64,000 nt of DNA from Tetrastigma voinierianum (taxonomy: Eukaryota > Streptophyta > Magnoliopsida > Vitales > Vitaceae): assembly GCA_016808115.1 (NCBI GenBank), contig JAEQBH010001151.1, forward strand, positions 310,001 to 374,000, given 5' to 3'. The notes under the pieces are model-generated. The model was not told the DNA's origin, made no database searches, and worked only from the letters and a program-made list of their open reading frames with translations. This document shows, piece after piece, positions 24,151 through 36,257 of this stretch. The first letter of the stretch is position 1. Every line of letters starts with the position of its first letter. The position numbers were made by a program, and so were the translations under genes.

Positions 24151-25081
24151 TGACACCCTAAAACCCGGGGGTCACTTTTGTACAATTTTATTATTATTAT
24201 TATTATTATTTTATTTTTACACTTCTAAAAATCAACATAAATAAGCCTCACTACAAGGCTACAAGAACCTAGAAAACTTGTACAAATATATTTGAATTTA
24301 TAAAGCTAAATTAAATACAACATTTTGGTTCCATATATTACAAAAACCTAAGTTTCAAACCCAAAAATCACAGAATACTAAACAAGGCACTTCTAGCCTT
24401 TTTCTTCACGCATCGTCCCCGCAGAGCCTCACACCCGGCAGCGCCTCCAAGACTAAATGATTTTTTCCACGATAGCGAAAATGCGCCAAGAGAGAAATCC
24501 TCCTACCAGCTACTCCCACCCAAGTGCATGTGCAATGCTATAAATTCACACATTCTTACACATTCATATAAAACATTTACGCTCTACGATTGCCTACATG
24601 CCACGCCCCATCTCGAAACCTCACCGACTCTCACGTACGCATATGTCATCCATGTATGAAAACTATTTCAAAACAAAAGCTTTTTTTTTTTTTAACTACG
24701 TGATATCTGATTTTAGAGAGACAAAGTGGACAACACTCTAAATTTCGATATCATAATATCTATTAAACAACCCTCCGATATGATATTATATTGTATGGGT
24801 CATTCTCCGATAGTACAATATACTGGATAATCCTCCGAAATTTAATATAATGGACAACCCTCCAAAATTAATATTTTGGACAACCCTCCGAATTTAATTC
24901 ATTCAAAATCCATGTCATGCACTCACACTGATTTTACACGATGTCCCCGCACTGCAATGCTAATGTCACTGAGATAAAATCTCATGTTACATGCATAATA
25001 AAACTACACGCAACATAGGTCATTTACGCTATCTTAAGCATCATGTTAATCATCAACATGCACATATCAACATGTATATTC
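24151..25081 (-). mobile_element. 5' LTR of minus-strand chromovirus (truncated)
   Basis: It matches 10994 to about 12070 in order: CCCGGGGGTCACTTTTGTACAA, CTTCTAGCCTTTTTCTTCACG, the CCTCCGAA repeats, CCATGTCAT..CACTCACAC, and ends in ATATCAACATGTATATT. It is cut at 25081, where the end of another LTR begins. The promoter-bearing LTR half is therefore missing. Confidence 0.75.
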
Positions 25082-27130
25082 TGTGACGCCCCATTTCCCG
25101 AGGGGTCTCTTTGACCACCGTCAACCTGCGGAAAACCTGTGTGTCTCATATCATGAGATCCATACATGAGTAAAAATGGCCATGTTGGCCCCATACATCA
25201 ATACTCACCAAAAATTTTACCAACTGTATTACAATAGTTGAAGAGTTAATTACACTCTTAATACAAAGCATATATTAAACTAGTAAATTCTAATATATAC
25301 ACAAAATGTGAATAAAGGCCACAAATCCGACTAAAGCCCATAATCTCGGGCCTCTAAGGAGCGCCTAACTCGTCACACACTGAAAAGTGGGGATCTCACG
25401 ACGGGGATGAAGAATGCCCAAGAAGGAGTATTTTCCTACATGGGTTACTCCCACCTAAAATGCACATGCACAGGTACACAAACATCCACATTCCATACAA
25501 ATTTACGATGGCTACCTGAATGATTTATATCATGCATGAAAATGTTTTCCATGCCCATACCCCCGGTCACTTGTCGACTCCCACACGAGCGCCTATGCAG
25601 CTGCGGAAAATCGTCATCGGTAATGCCACGACACTGGTCGCCTTGCCTCGCCACCAAGACTCCAAGGCAATTTTCCAACGTAACCATCTCTGTTAACTTA
25701 ATTCTACTATCAACTCAAACCAAACACAGAACATGACCTGTGTTTCTTTGTGCAATAGAATCCTTTCAGATCACATCGCGCCTCTAACACCATGCACGTA
25801 ACTTTCGAATAAGACTACAGCTCTCACACCAAATAAGAAACCTTTCTTTCTATGGAAAATCGTGGTCTTTTACACCCATTCTAAGTCTTTACACCCCTTC
25901 TAGTCTTTTACACCCATTCAGATGACTCACGCAGACCTTTCTGGATATTACCACTGTCTCCTACACCCGTCTCTAAAGAACGCTCCACACATTAATTATT
26001 TCTCATTTTATAATTTGAATCCATGAGTCTTATCGACATGTCCGAAAGACAACTCAACCTCATTCACCAAGAATGGTGAATGTACCATACCGTACACCCA
26101 ATAATCTCGACTCGACGCGACATGTCACCGCGCATACGAATGCAATGACGCCGATTCATATATCCAAATTTAATGGCTCACATGCAATTATATTTCATAT
26201 AATTCAAACATTCATGTTAAGACATCACCAGTACGCATTAACATCTCATTTTCCACATTACTTGCCATTTAATTCAACAATTATAGCTTTATCCTTCACA
26301 CATCATTCATGCTCTCATGTCAAAGCAACAAACATATAAGCAATTTCACATGGACCATTTTGGTCCAACTACAATCCGACTATTTTTTAATCCATTCCAA
26401 ACTGAAAGCAAATGGTCAACCGTGCGCCACGCTACCTTGCCTAATTATAACCGAGAACCATGGCGATTTTCTACTACACACACCCAAAACCATTATCATG
26501 CCTTTTAAACAAGGAATATCCAAGCAGAGAAAACCCTTACCTCCCGGAGTTGTCAAACCCCACAAAAAATGGTGCCCACGTATCTCTCGCAGCCGTGTAA
26601 AGAACTTTACTTCGCTCGTCAAGAACCGAGCCTGGCCCGGGACGTCAACACCAGTGTGCCAGGTTTCTGACTTTCTAAAACCTATTCTTCCCTCCCGCCT
26701 ATCTCCATCCCCCCAAAAGAAGAGAAGATGTCTTTTCTCTTTTCATTTATTCCCTTTTGTCCTCATTCCCATACGCCAACCCTCTATCACTACAGTGATT
26801 ACACCTTACCCTCTTATCCACTTACTCGATTTCCATCCACCAGAGATCACACGTCACCCACGGCCCACACTCGGTACCTCTCATGTTCGACTAATTTCAC
26901 AGATGACTCGTGGCACACCGCACACGCAAACGCGCCAAGTGTCCCGCACTACCACCGCGTTCCCGAAGCAAACGTGAAATTTCGACCGTCTCTTAATTCA
27001 ACTCGTGAGCTGTGATTTCAGAAGACAATTCCAACTGAAGTCCGTTTCATCTCGAGATCTAGAAAAATTCTAAAGTTTTTGATCGAACAATATTAATTCT
27101 TGAAAATTAGGATTTTCTCGGGGTTTCACA
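25082..27130 (-). mobile_element. Type B chromovirus LTR (minus strand, complete)
   Basis: On the minus strand it starts TGTGAAACCCCGAGAAAATCC at 27130 and ends GGGGCGTCACA at 25082, giving 2049 bp with TG..CA ends. It carries the type B block (near 26890-26930: reverse of GACACTTGG...GTGTGCCACGAGTC). No PBS or internal region follows on the left and no polypurine tract is obvious on the right, so it behaves as a solo LTR. It abuts a truncated LTR on one side and caulimovirid sequence on the other. The 222-codon plus-strand frame at 26309 lies across this LTR and is fortuitous. Confidence 0.75.
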
Positions 27131-28041
27131 AAATGTAAAGGAATTTATAGAAGAAAAACTAAAAAAGGAAATAAAAGAAGTAACTCCTTATAAAAAACCT
27201 TTAGTTCAAAGTCCTAAAATAACAAGATTTTTTAGTCAACATACCATAAGTTCATTAGGAAATATAGTATATTTAGATTTAGTTTCTTCCAAAATAAAGT
27301 AAAAACTTTTAAAAAATAAAACAGATAAATATATGCATTTAGAGTAATTTTAATAGGATAATCGACCCATAACAGAATAGAGCACTTATAAAATATTAAC
27401 CTTTTAGATACTTAGAAATAATTCAATAGATTTGTTTTAATAGTGGTTAAGTAAATATGAATCAAAATTATGTTGTTATAGGTTGCATCCCACAATTTTG
27501 TATAGATCTTAGAGAATTTACTGAAAAAATAAAAATAACCATAAATACAAAAGGATATGATATGGAACTTGGTATTAAAACCTCGTGTAAATTTATAGGA
27601 TTTATTGGAAAAACAACAAATCCTTTATGTTTAAAATGTATGATGGAATTTGATGATATAGTAAAAACCCTTGGTAGTAAAACTATAAATATGATTGAAG
27701 CAAAACCTTTAGAAATAAACTATTTATTAGGAAGAGAATGGGAATTACCACAAATAAATAAACCAGAAACAAAATATCCAACCTCTAGTAGTATATATCA
27801 AAATAAGGATGGACATGCTAGTATAACTTTTGGAACTTACAAAACCATAAATATAGAACTAAAGTCTGATAATGAAACTGAGTCTATACATGTTAATGTA
27901 GTAAACATAGAAGAACAAGAAATTATGTTAAATATAGAAACTGTAGAAAATTTATATAAAAACTCTGAATTAATTGATAGAATGTTAGAAGAATTCGAAA
28001 ATCCAAAAATTACTGCATTTAACCAATGTGATCGTTAAAAC
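27131..28041 (+). pseudogene. Endogenous caulimovirid movement-protein region
   Basis: The frame 27457-28038 (193 codons) reads like the C-terminal half of a 30K-superfamily movement protein of the Caulimoviridae: a PQFCIDLREF segment, TKGYDMELG, then LLGREWELP and a Lys/Thr-rich tail. Upstream, 27131-27440 keeps the N-terminal part out of frame with stops, including a Y-M-H-L-x-x-x-L-I pattern typical of the conserved core. In this family the protein forms tubules at plasmodesmata for cell-to-cell spread. The AT-rich codon use differs sharply from the retrotransposons around it. Truncated at its 5' end by the LTR at 27130. Assignment is by pattern, not search. Confidence 0.65.
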
Positions 28042-29095
28042 TTTATAGATACGTAATAATTATTTAGATGACCAAATAATTACAAAACTTTATAAAACAA
28101 AACTTAGTTAGAAAATTTTTTTAGATATGTAAGCAATAAACCAATTTATACAAACCACATAGTTCGTAAAAGAAGAAAAACAAATGAAATAATTGAAATC
28201 ACAAAAGAACATGAAGAAAAAATACCGTAAGAACATAAAAATAAAACTGAAGAAGAATTTGCAAATGTAAATGTAAAAGTAAATAATAGACAAGACCGCC
28301 AATTTAAACAAAATAGAACCTTCAGTAGTTATTCACAACCAATACATGAAAGGAATACTTAGAGAGGATAATAGCAGAATTAGAATTATAGAATAGAAAA
28401 TCATCTAGTCTGATGGTATAGTAGTATTTTGTTAATAGATATATGAATATTGTAAAAGTACTTGTGAGGAATCAGATACAATTTTTAGAAACATGGAACA
28501 AGAAAACAAAGAGTTATTTCAGAAGTTAAAAATAATTTAAGATATCCGTGTTTATAAACCTTATAAAATTATACTTTAGAACAACCCAAGAGGGATGTAA
28601 ATGAACCTATATTATATCTATATAAGTTTGAACAAGCAAATTATAACCTTTTCAGATATAAAAGAATATGAGCAAAATTTAGAAATATAACTCTTGCTAA
28701 GATAGATAATACCTGCATTTAAATATATATTAAAAAATACAAGGATCTGTGAGGGTGTTAGATTATGGAATGAATTTTCAACCTCTAAATATAAAAACTC
28801 TCCTTATATAGGCAGTAGAGTAGAATTTGTAAAAAATTGGCTAGAAAAAGAATGTTTGAATATGGGAGAAAGAAGTCAAATAAAAGAACAGGATTTAAAT
28901 AAACAACTTTGTAGAAGATTAAATTTAGGAGAATATTTAAATTATGTAGAGATAGATATAGGGAATATAGAAAAGCTAAAAGATATACACAACATTTCAG
29001 AAGAAAATCAGCAACTTATTATAGAAAACAACCTTTTAAAACAAGATATAGAGAACCTGGAAAATATTGGATAAAAAGAAGAAGAAGAACCAATT
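28042..29095 (+). pseudogene. Endogenous caulimovirid coat-protein region
   Basis: Low-complexity Lys/Glu/Asn-rich sequence with many stops follows the movement-protein frame. The frame 28856-29074 continues upstream past a start-like codon, with W-N-E-F and W-L-E-K-E motifs around 28765-28850, and leads directly into a zinc knuckle. Placement between movement protein and CCHC box, plus the charged composition, matches the coat protein of pararetroviral polyproteins. No intact frame remains. Confidence 0.55.
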
Positions 29096-29109
29096 ATAGT
29101 AAAAAACAA

Positions 29110-29160
29110 TGTAAATGTTATTTATGTAAGAGCTGGTCATATAAAACCTCAATGTCCTAA
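29110..29160 (+). pseudogene. Coat-protein CCHC zinc knuckle (frameshifted)
   Basis: Cys codons at 29116 and 29125 (C-x2-C) are followed by His at 29138 and Cys at 29153 (H-x4-C). The spacing between the second Cys and His is two bases short of the four residues expected, so the motif is split by a small deletion. An extra Cys at 29110 and surrounding Lys codons fit the basic RNA-binding knuckle of caulimovirid coat proteins. Confidence 0.7.
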
Positions 29161-30206
29161 CTTAAAAATCACAAATGAACGAAATAAATAGAAAAACTCA
29201 AATTAAAATTAATTTAAGCAAAGAGTATGAAATAAATAGTGACAATGAAGAAATAATTAGTGAATTAGATTTTGAGAGTGACAATTCTAGTATATATCTT
29301 AGATGATGAAATAGAAAAATTCTTTTAGTCTTAGATAATAACTTAGGAAAATTTTGTAAAGATAGGAAAATTTTGTAAAGATTGGTTAAGTAGACAGATT
29401 TATATAAATGATTTAATTATTTATGACTAATTTTTGTGTACAAGAACATGTTTCAAAGGAGAAATTAAAAGCAAAAACATTTGGAACCAATGTGAATGAA
29501 GCTTAAACCCTAACCTTCAATTTCGCCTTTGTATTCCCAAAACTCAAGAAAATAAAGTAATTGATAACCCTGGTCTTAAACCCCAAAACTTTCAAAACCA
29601 AAACCTAGAATACGCTATTAAAACCATTTCAGTCTTTTGAATTTTAACATCTTCAAAATTTACAAAACCAGGTTGTTGTTTTAGAAACATAAAAATTCCA
29701 AATGATTAAAAACCAGGAAAACAAGAAAACCTTATTAAGGATTTAGAAACAAAACTGTATCATTTGAATAATGTCAAGAAATCGAAAGTTAATTCGAATA
29801 TGATTAGAAAATCAGCTCTTCTTATCGAACAGTTTCAAAAACTTATAATTAAAAACAAGTTCGGATCTGATATTTATAATAATATATAATATTTATTTTT
29901 AGAAAAATATAATGAACAAGTATTTACGAACCAGTGTATATTGTATGAACAATTTAGAATCAAAAACAGTGGAATTAAAACAGGATATAAGGCTTACCAT
30001 GATCCTAATTTTTTTTTTTGTTGTTTATTTAGCTTATGTAAATATGTCTATTTTAGGTCAAAAATATTTTGAACTCATCCCTGAACTAATGGATCAAGGG
30101 ATTTTGAAAAATATCTTTTTAACCAAGATTTATCAACTACCTAAGAATTTTCCGAAAAATTGAAACCATCAGAGAACATCTTTTAAACCGAAAAATTTTG
30201 TAGATA
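29161..30206 (+). pseudogene. Endogenous caulimovirid, unidentified 3' portion
   Basis: AT-rich, stop-riddled sequence with the same composition as the upstream part. It holds the frame 29912-30163 (83 codons) and, in another frame, a Lys/Asn-rich stretch at 29730-29880. I could not find protease, RT or RNase H motifs here, although the canonical order would place them next. The last frame ends in a Q-G-I-x-K-x-I-F-L-T...L-P pattern that loosely resembles the domain after RNase H at 55545-55750. It may therefore be the polyprotein C-terminus with RT deleted. It is interrupted at 30206 by the Tat element. Confidence 0.45.
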
Positions 30207-30701
30207 TCAGGCGTCTCGGGGTTTCCCGACCTGTGCCCTCTAGCCAAGAGGGCCCTTTGATTGGGAGTGGTCAGGGTTCGGCCGCCGTCCCGTCCGAATC
30301 TCAAGCCCAACTTAGGAGCCCGAATCCAAATACTTATTCAAAGAAGGTCGCATTCCCTGATGCCATTTCCTATAGGCTTCATCTAACAAGGGTTGATGAG
30401 TAGGCTCCCCCGAAGAGAGAATGCACCCTCTCATGCCTTGTCATTAATTCAAGGCGGACAAACCCCTTCGGGACCCAACATTCGGGAAGTACATCCACTT
30501 AAAGGAAATAGTCTTCATACGTGAAATACGCGCCCCACTCTTTCTCCGGTCTTCCTTTTTAAAAGGAAGAATTACCGTCCGCGATATTCACAGCCACCTC
30601 CTCTTCCTCGAATTGGGAGAAATCATCCACTACTCATGAAAGGCAGATCCCCTTCCCTTCCGAGCAAAAGAAAGCCATGACACGAAATAAGGATGAAACT
30701 C
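30207..30701 (+). mobile_element. Tat-lineage 5' LTR, left part
   Basis: It aligns with the 3' LTR from 45666: AAGCCCAACTTAGGAGCCCG, GGCTTCATCTAACAAGGGTT, GAGAATGCACCCTCTCATGC, then GAAAGCCATGACACGAAATAA, all in the same order. It is cut at 30701 inside the sequence GGATGAAACTC, whose uninterrupted form in the 3' LTR is GGATGGAACTCAAGCC. The flanking TAGATA at 30201 is similar to TATATA after the 3' LTR, a possible decayed target duplication. Confidence 0.85.
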
Positions 30702-31540
30702 GTCACGCCCGATCTCAGCCCGACCTAATCATATCCGAACCTGCCGGGTACAAAACCATTTATCTCGGACTTTACTTGTTTTTTTTTTTTTTCGTAGCCG
30801 ACCTTATACTCGGTATACAAACAATTTTTGTAGAATAACCAAAATCATTTACATATACAAAAGAACTACCACGAGTGGTGTCCATCAAAAAATCTATAAA
30901 CATATACTAAGTCCCACTACTTATACAAACACTTATACATATTTAATGATTACAAACATCGGGACCGCGAAAACAAGGCAAGGAGTTAATCTATCTCTCG
31001 ACGTCTGCATCGGGCCGCTGCACGTCCCGTCCTCTTTATCTCCTCTTCGCACCTACACTGATTGAATGACCCGTGCTGCTTTTTACGCTTGGGAACATAT
31101 AGACAAGAATTCACTCAACAACAATAATCGCCATCACTATCTACATTTACTTTTCCTTACGCCTAACGAAGCCTATATGTGACTTCCAACTCATATCATA
31201 TTATACATGTAGATTTTATCCTTTTCATATTCCATATCATTTTCACTGGCCGTATCACAATCCATGTCAAAGGTCTTTACGAGCCTCAATTCCTATCTTC
31301 TACATGTACGGCATGTCGTATCATATTCAAAACAAACTTATACATCTACAATGGCAATCCTGAACATCAATACATCCAATTCATACATGGTCAACCGACT
31401 AATACTCAATACATATTAGACTCATATCATTATCACTTCACAAGCCCATTAATCAAATCCTTCTAAAGAATTACATTTCATGATCCGGATGCCCGCTAAA
31501 TTCTTTTAGTTATCGCTTTATTACATTTTCATTTTCTGCG

Positions 31541-31745
31541 GTCGCGACTAACTCTACCGAACGGTCATAATCTAAGCCGAGTCTTGCCATTCGACATTTT
31601 CAATCAAAACATTTTGTTCGTTTTATTAAATTTTTTATTTTCAAAGTGTCGCGACCACCTCCTATCGAACAGCGTCAAGTGATCTAAGCCGGAGCCCTAT
31701 GATTCCGACATTTTCAATTATTATCTTCCAAAACATTTTGTTTAT
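31541..31745. repeat. Two-copy tandem repeat (about 106 bp)
   Basis: Two units each begin with GTCGCGAC, then a CTACCGAAC/CTATCGAAC word, ATCTAAGCCG, a GACATTTTCAAT word and AAAACATTTTGTT. They start near 31541 and 31647 within the nested LTR. They share the GTCGCGAC palindrome with the array at the left edge of the window. Confidence 0.7.
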
Positions 31746-31852
31746 GGCTATTCCATTTTGTGACTTTTTAATTGCTTAAAGCATTTTTACGGCAACTTGG
31801 CAAACATTTACAAATTCAAAAGACCCTTAACATTTACATTTACATCACCATC

Positions 31853-32375
31853 TCACATATGGCTATGGTTAACATCTCGCAACAGATTCACTGTGGGAAT
31901 CCTGCCTGCTTGTCATTCAAAGAGCAATGTGATTTCTCGCACTAATTATTACCGCTTCACATATGGCGGTGGTCACTATCACGATGTATCTACTCGAGGA
32001 ATCCCGCCCTGCTTCATTATTCAAGAGCAGCGTGATTTCAGATTCACTATTACCACACCTCACATGCCATAGAAGTCGACATTCACGATAGATTCACTGG
32101 GAATCCTAATTCGTCATTATTATTCAAGAGCAATGTGATTTCCCAAGATTCAATTATTACCGTCTTCACATATGGCTATAGAATGACATTCACGATGTAT
32201 CTCACTGGGGAATCATTTGCTCACAGTCCAATAAAGAATGTGATTTCGCATTCAATTACATCGCCTCACATATTACATGTGGTTTCGACATTCACGACAG
32301 ATTCACTCGGGAATCCGCCCGTTTGTCATTCAAGAGCAATGAGATTCTCGATTTAACAATTACGTGTTATCTCTC
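31853..32375. repeat. Five-copy tandem repeat (about 105 bp)
   Basis: Units are marked by CACATATGGC (or close variants) at 31853, 31958, 32061, 32168 and 32267, giving spacings of 105, 103, 107 and 99 bp. Each unit also has an AGATTCACT..GGGAATCC word and an ATTCAAGAGCAATGTGATTTC word. It lies inside the nested LTR, probably in its U3 region, where tandem repeats can act as enhancer-like elements. Confidence 0.75.
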
Positions 32376-33800
32376 ACGATCAATCGCTAAGGAACTCCGG
32401 CCATGTCAGTCATTCAACAATACTTGCCTCAAACCACTTATTTTTATGCAATAAATTCAGCCAGAGCTCAAATACACGCATACATGCGTATATTCACAAA
32501 CATTTCAAATACTAATCATCTAATCGATATATATGTATATTTAGCAACAGAGCAATATGAGAATAAAGAATACGAGAGAATTTCAAACTAGAATTAAGTT
32601 GAACAAGCATAGAACCACCATCGATTTCGCTTTCTTTCTCTATTTTTGTCAATCCAGGTCAAAGCACGCCTTCACCGTACCTAGTCAAATACAATTTATT
32701 CACTTAAGCAAGGCAAAATAATCAGTTACGTTTTTTACTTAGTCTCATTCTTTTATTCGAACCCCTATTATTCATTTCAAAATCTATACTAACTGCGTAT
32801 GAATCTCTGCCAAATACGCAAAAACTACAATAACTGGTCACTTGGCTCATGTACCTGACACCTGATCCTCGCACTGCACATGCCGTGACTCGCTGACATG
32901 CATCGGGTGCATCGACATGCACCGCATGTCGCCTTCGTGGCAAACACCGGTGATGTCTCCTGCACTGCATTCCATGTCTGAAACGCCCGATTTGGTTCTC
33001 TTGCCACTTCTCTTGATACCAATTCTCCCTTATATAACTTCCCATTCCTTAATTCCTCAAAAATCATCATGGAAACATCCAAAACAACTTCAAAATACTT
33101 CAGACGTGGTTCGAACCCAATATACCACAAAACCCCAGTAAAAATCCTATGAATCTCACCAAAGGTCCATCAATTTTTCTAAACATCATATAATTTTGAT
33201 GATTCCATGTTTATTTTCTACCAATCGGGGTTTTACCCACATAACCTCAATGCTATGGCTCAGGTGATCTTTCCACAAAACCTGCATACAAAGTGAGAAC
33301 AATTCTCCAAACCAAAGCTCTTAGGAAATCAAACACACTTGATCCTAAGATGAAAACATACCGTTTTCGTCTTCCTCCTTCTCCTTCTTCCTTCTTCCTC
33401 TGCTTTCGCTTCTTCTATGGTTCAGGTTAAATCGGGAGACCAAAATATGAATTTTGCTTCATTCCTCTTTATACTCCCATACTCTCTTAATTTCAAAGGT
33501 CCTTGATCACTAAATATTGCAAATCAACTTATTTTATTTCTATTATGGCCTTACTTCCTTACTCCCTTTATGATTTTTATATCCCTTCTGCAGTACCATA
33601 ATTTTTTTCTAACTGTCCAGTGCCCAAATTTCCTAAGGTTCACTAAATTGCTACTTTATGACTAGAATAATTTATCGCTTCCTGTGAGTTGTCAATTTAT
33701 AAATTTTCTCGGAAAAACCCAAGTTTGGCTCAATTCATACCCAGAATATATATAATAAATTTATTATAAAAAAATTCTAGGGTATTTTTATGGCATTACA

Positions 33801-33965
33801 CTCAAGCCTCAAAACTCCGAATCTTTAAGCAAGGAAGACGAAAGAGATCTAACTCGAAAGGCCGAAGAGTACGACTACGAGACTCTCTTGCCGCTTTTAG
33901 TTATTCGTTGCAGGTGTTTGGCAGTTGGTCACACCTAATGGCCCGTGGATCAGAATTTACATCAC
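33801..33965 (+). mobile_element. Tat-lineage 5' LTR, right part
   Basis: It resumes at CTCAAGCCTCAAAACTCC and continues AATCTTTAAGCAAGGAAGACG, identical in order to 46161-46340, to a terminus near ATCAC at 33965. Left and right parts total about 660 bp, against 675 bp for the 3' LTR. Confidence 0.85.
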
Positions 33966-33983
33966 TGGGCGCCGTCAGAATCA
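33966..33983 (+). other. Primer binding site, Tat element
   Basis: TGGGCGCCGTCAGAATCA follows the LTR end and matches the TGGCGCCGTCTGTGGGAA-type site usual in Tat-lineage elements, with a G insertion and a few changes. Confidence 0.7.
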
Positions 33984-34049
33984 GAGCAGAAACTCATGGT
34001 TTATACGTGAGCTCGTTGTCTATCCGCTTCCTCAAGGATTCCATTTTGA

Positions 34050-35530
34050 TTTGTGTTTTTGTGGTTCGCCACCCACCACAATCTAATTTATCGCCATGTC
34101 CAAAGAACCCGGGCTAATCAATGGTTGAAAGATCGTCAACAATGCCATGAAAGTCGGAAGCTTAAGAGAGGTACAGCGCAAATGGCCAATTATGAGAACA
34201 TGCACTTTCTACAACAGAATGATCGCCATTGGCCCGCTTCCAGAGTCCAATGTCCCACTCCTTACAGTCACTTCAACATCAGACTATCCCGCGAATGAGC
34301 AAAGAGCTCACCCTGCCCAACATGAGCAGATCGCGATTTTATGCACGAACGAGTCTTTCAGACATCTTCTCCACTTCCACCCGCCGCCACCCCAACAATG
34401 CAAAGCCGAATCCGCAAAGAGACCTCCTCGCCACCCAAATGCAAGTACCTGCTTCACCCCCCACAAAGACTCCATCCCGAGTGCTCCCGCCCCACGCAAA
34501 GACCTATCACCCTTATCCCGGGGATCGCACAATATGTCACGCCCCTCCCCTCGCCGAGATATTTTCGGGATTATGAGCTCATGATTTGTCATTCCACCCG
34601 CTGTTCATGGTATTACCTTGGCCCGGTCCATATGATCATGATAGCGTCGTACTTCAAATCGTGCAATGATCCTAACGCCAAAACGATCGACTGTAAAGGT
34701 CTTCCCAATGCAATTTGGAAGCGAAAACCGCCTGGCATGGTTTCACAAGCTTCCTAGAGGATCTATGAACTCATTCGATGAGTTGTGGGTCGCGTTTGTC
34801 TCTTAATATCTGTGCTCTGTTTGATAAAAAGGAAACATTAGTTTGCTCTAGTCCATCCTTAAGCGAGACGATGAATCCATCCAGGATTTCACCCGAAGAT
34901 TTGGACAAGCCGTCCAACAAATTGATTCTTATAGTATGGATGCAGTCTTGCAAAATTTCCGGAGAAGCTTTGGTCGACATTCCTTTCTTCCAAATTCTCT
35001 CTTCCTTTTGATCCGCCCGCAACCATGGAAGAGCTATATCGGCGGGCAGACAAATACTCTAATTCGAGGATAACATCCGAGTCGGCCTCGCATAAACTGA
35101 TGATAATGGCAATGCAGTGGCAAGCAAAGCCTACAAAGAGTCTACCGAGCAAAAGGAAGCCAGGTAGCATAAAGCGTCCCTAAGCGCAGTCCGAAAAGAA
35201 AGAGACCCCTAATTCCACCCTTAACATCTCCTAGACCTCAACCGGCTTCCCCACATCCTGATCACCCCGAAGCGAGTATTCTCGCCATGCGCGAGCTCGA
35301 CTAACGAATCGGGTCACTGAGGTGTGACTACCACAGGGACCACAGCCATGAAACGAATCAATGCCAAATCTTGAAGTTCATGATTGAGAGACTAATCCAA
35401 GTAAGACACCTTAGAAGGTTCATTCGGGAGCTAACCCGCACAAATGAGCACGCTCTCGCCTCAATAGAGTTGTTGCTCGCAAACAATACCTTTTGTCGTG
35501 AACCTGCATCTACCCATTAACTTTATACTG
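34050..35530 (+). pseudogene. Tat-lineage gag
   Basis: Frame-shifted translation across 34700-35060 shows the gag domain: a WFHKLPRGSMNSFDELWVAF segment, then DESIQDFTRRFGQAVQQ and a VLQNFRRSF end. Around 35330-35420 the C-terminal module C-x2-H-x2-H-x-H-x3-Q-C followed by L-K-x-M-I-E-x-L-I is typical of Tat-lineage gag. The Pro/Ser-rich frames at 34147-34757 are the poorly conserved N-terminal part. At least four frameshifts and several stops are present. Gag packages the element RNA. Confidence 0.8.
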
Positions 35531-36257
35531 GGAGGCCCGGTCAACGATCAATACCAGTCCAAGAGGCAGAGATGAAGAATGCTCTGCTTGGCCTCAATCA
35601 GAGCCAGAATAAACGCCATCGATACCCTAGAGAGCAGCACATCGTTTTAACCGATCGATGGCATTGTATCCTTTCCTCCTATAGATCCGATCCGAATCAT
35701 CACTCCCCATTATGATGCACTTATACTCACCTTATGTATTAACAATTTTGATGTGCATAGGGTCCTCGCCGGACCAGCAAAATACAGCTTGAATTACCGC
35801 ACCCCAACCCTACGCAGATGAAAGTCCCGCCTCGCCATTCGTACCACTAAGTAGTTTTTTATCCGAATTCAATGAGTCCACCACATTAAAAGTGGATGAT
35901 ATTGCTCTCTCTATTAAGGCAAGGCTAGTAACTCAGCAAGTGTTGTTTTCAGTGGTTGAAGATTTGGGCCCATACAATGCTATTGTGGGGTGAACCTGGC
36001 TGCACGCCATGAAAGCAATCCCCTCAACCTATCACCAAACTATCAGCTATCTCACTCGCGCCCGCAAGCTGGACTCTTCGTGGTAGCCACAATTAGCAAT
36101 TTCGCCGCTGTTATCATCTCACACCATGAGTAAAGAGATAAAGACTCGATAGCTCTTCCGGGCCATAGCTTCACCCACCCGCATAGTACTTAAAGCTCAC
36201 CGGCCCGTGCCGCCTGCAGGACAAACAATTCGCCGTAGACTTCAGATCCCTTATCCG
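35531..36257 (+). pseudogene. Tat-lineage aspartic protease
   Basis: The stretch 35940-36060 encodes FSVVEDLGPYNAIVG, then WLHAMKAIPSTYHQTISY, the C-terminal flap and helix of Tat-lineage proteases. The active-site region near 35770-35800 has decayed from D-P-G-S to G-P-A-K-like codons, so the enzyme would be inactive. Downstream, the linker to RT is interrupted at 36257 by an LTR. Confidence 0.8.

Larger units (their letters stand above)
30702..33800 (-). mobile_element. 3.1-kb solo LTR nested in Tat 5' LTR
   Basis: On the minus strand it starts TGTAATGCC at 33800 and ends GGGCGTGAC near 30702. It interrupts the Tat LTR cleanly: ACTC occurs at both junctions (30698-30701 and 33800-33803), and the uninterrupted Tat 3' LTR has a single ACTC at that place. 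No internal region, PBS or polypurine tract lies within it, so it is read as a solo LTR of an unidentified Ty3/gypsy family. Two tandem repeat blocks lie inside. The short frames 31179-32591 and 32722-33141 are not credible genes. Confidence 0.75.

Noticed and set aside
26309..26977. 222-codon plus-strand frame, the longest in the window
   Set aside because: It lies antisense across a type B LTR, has no domain pattern, and its sequence matches non-coding LTR in other copies.
34229..34592. Overlapping Pro/Ser-rich frames on both strands
   Set aside because: They are shadows of the Tat gag N-terminal region.
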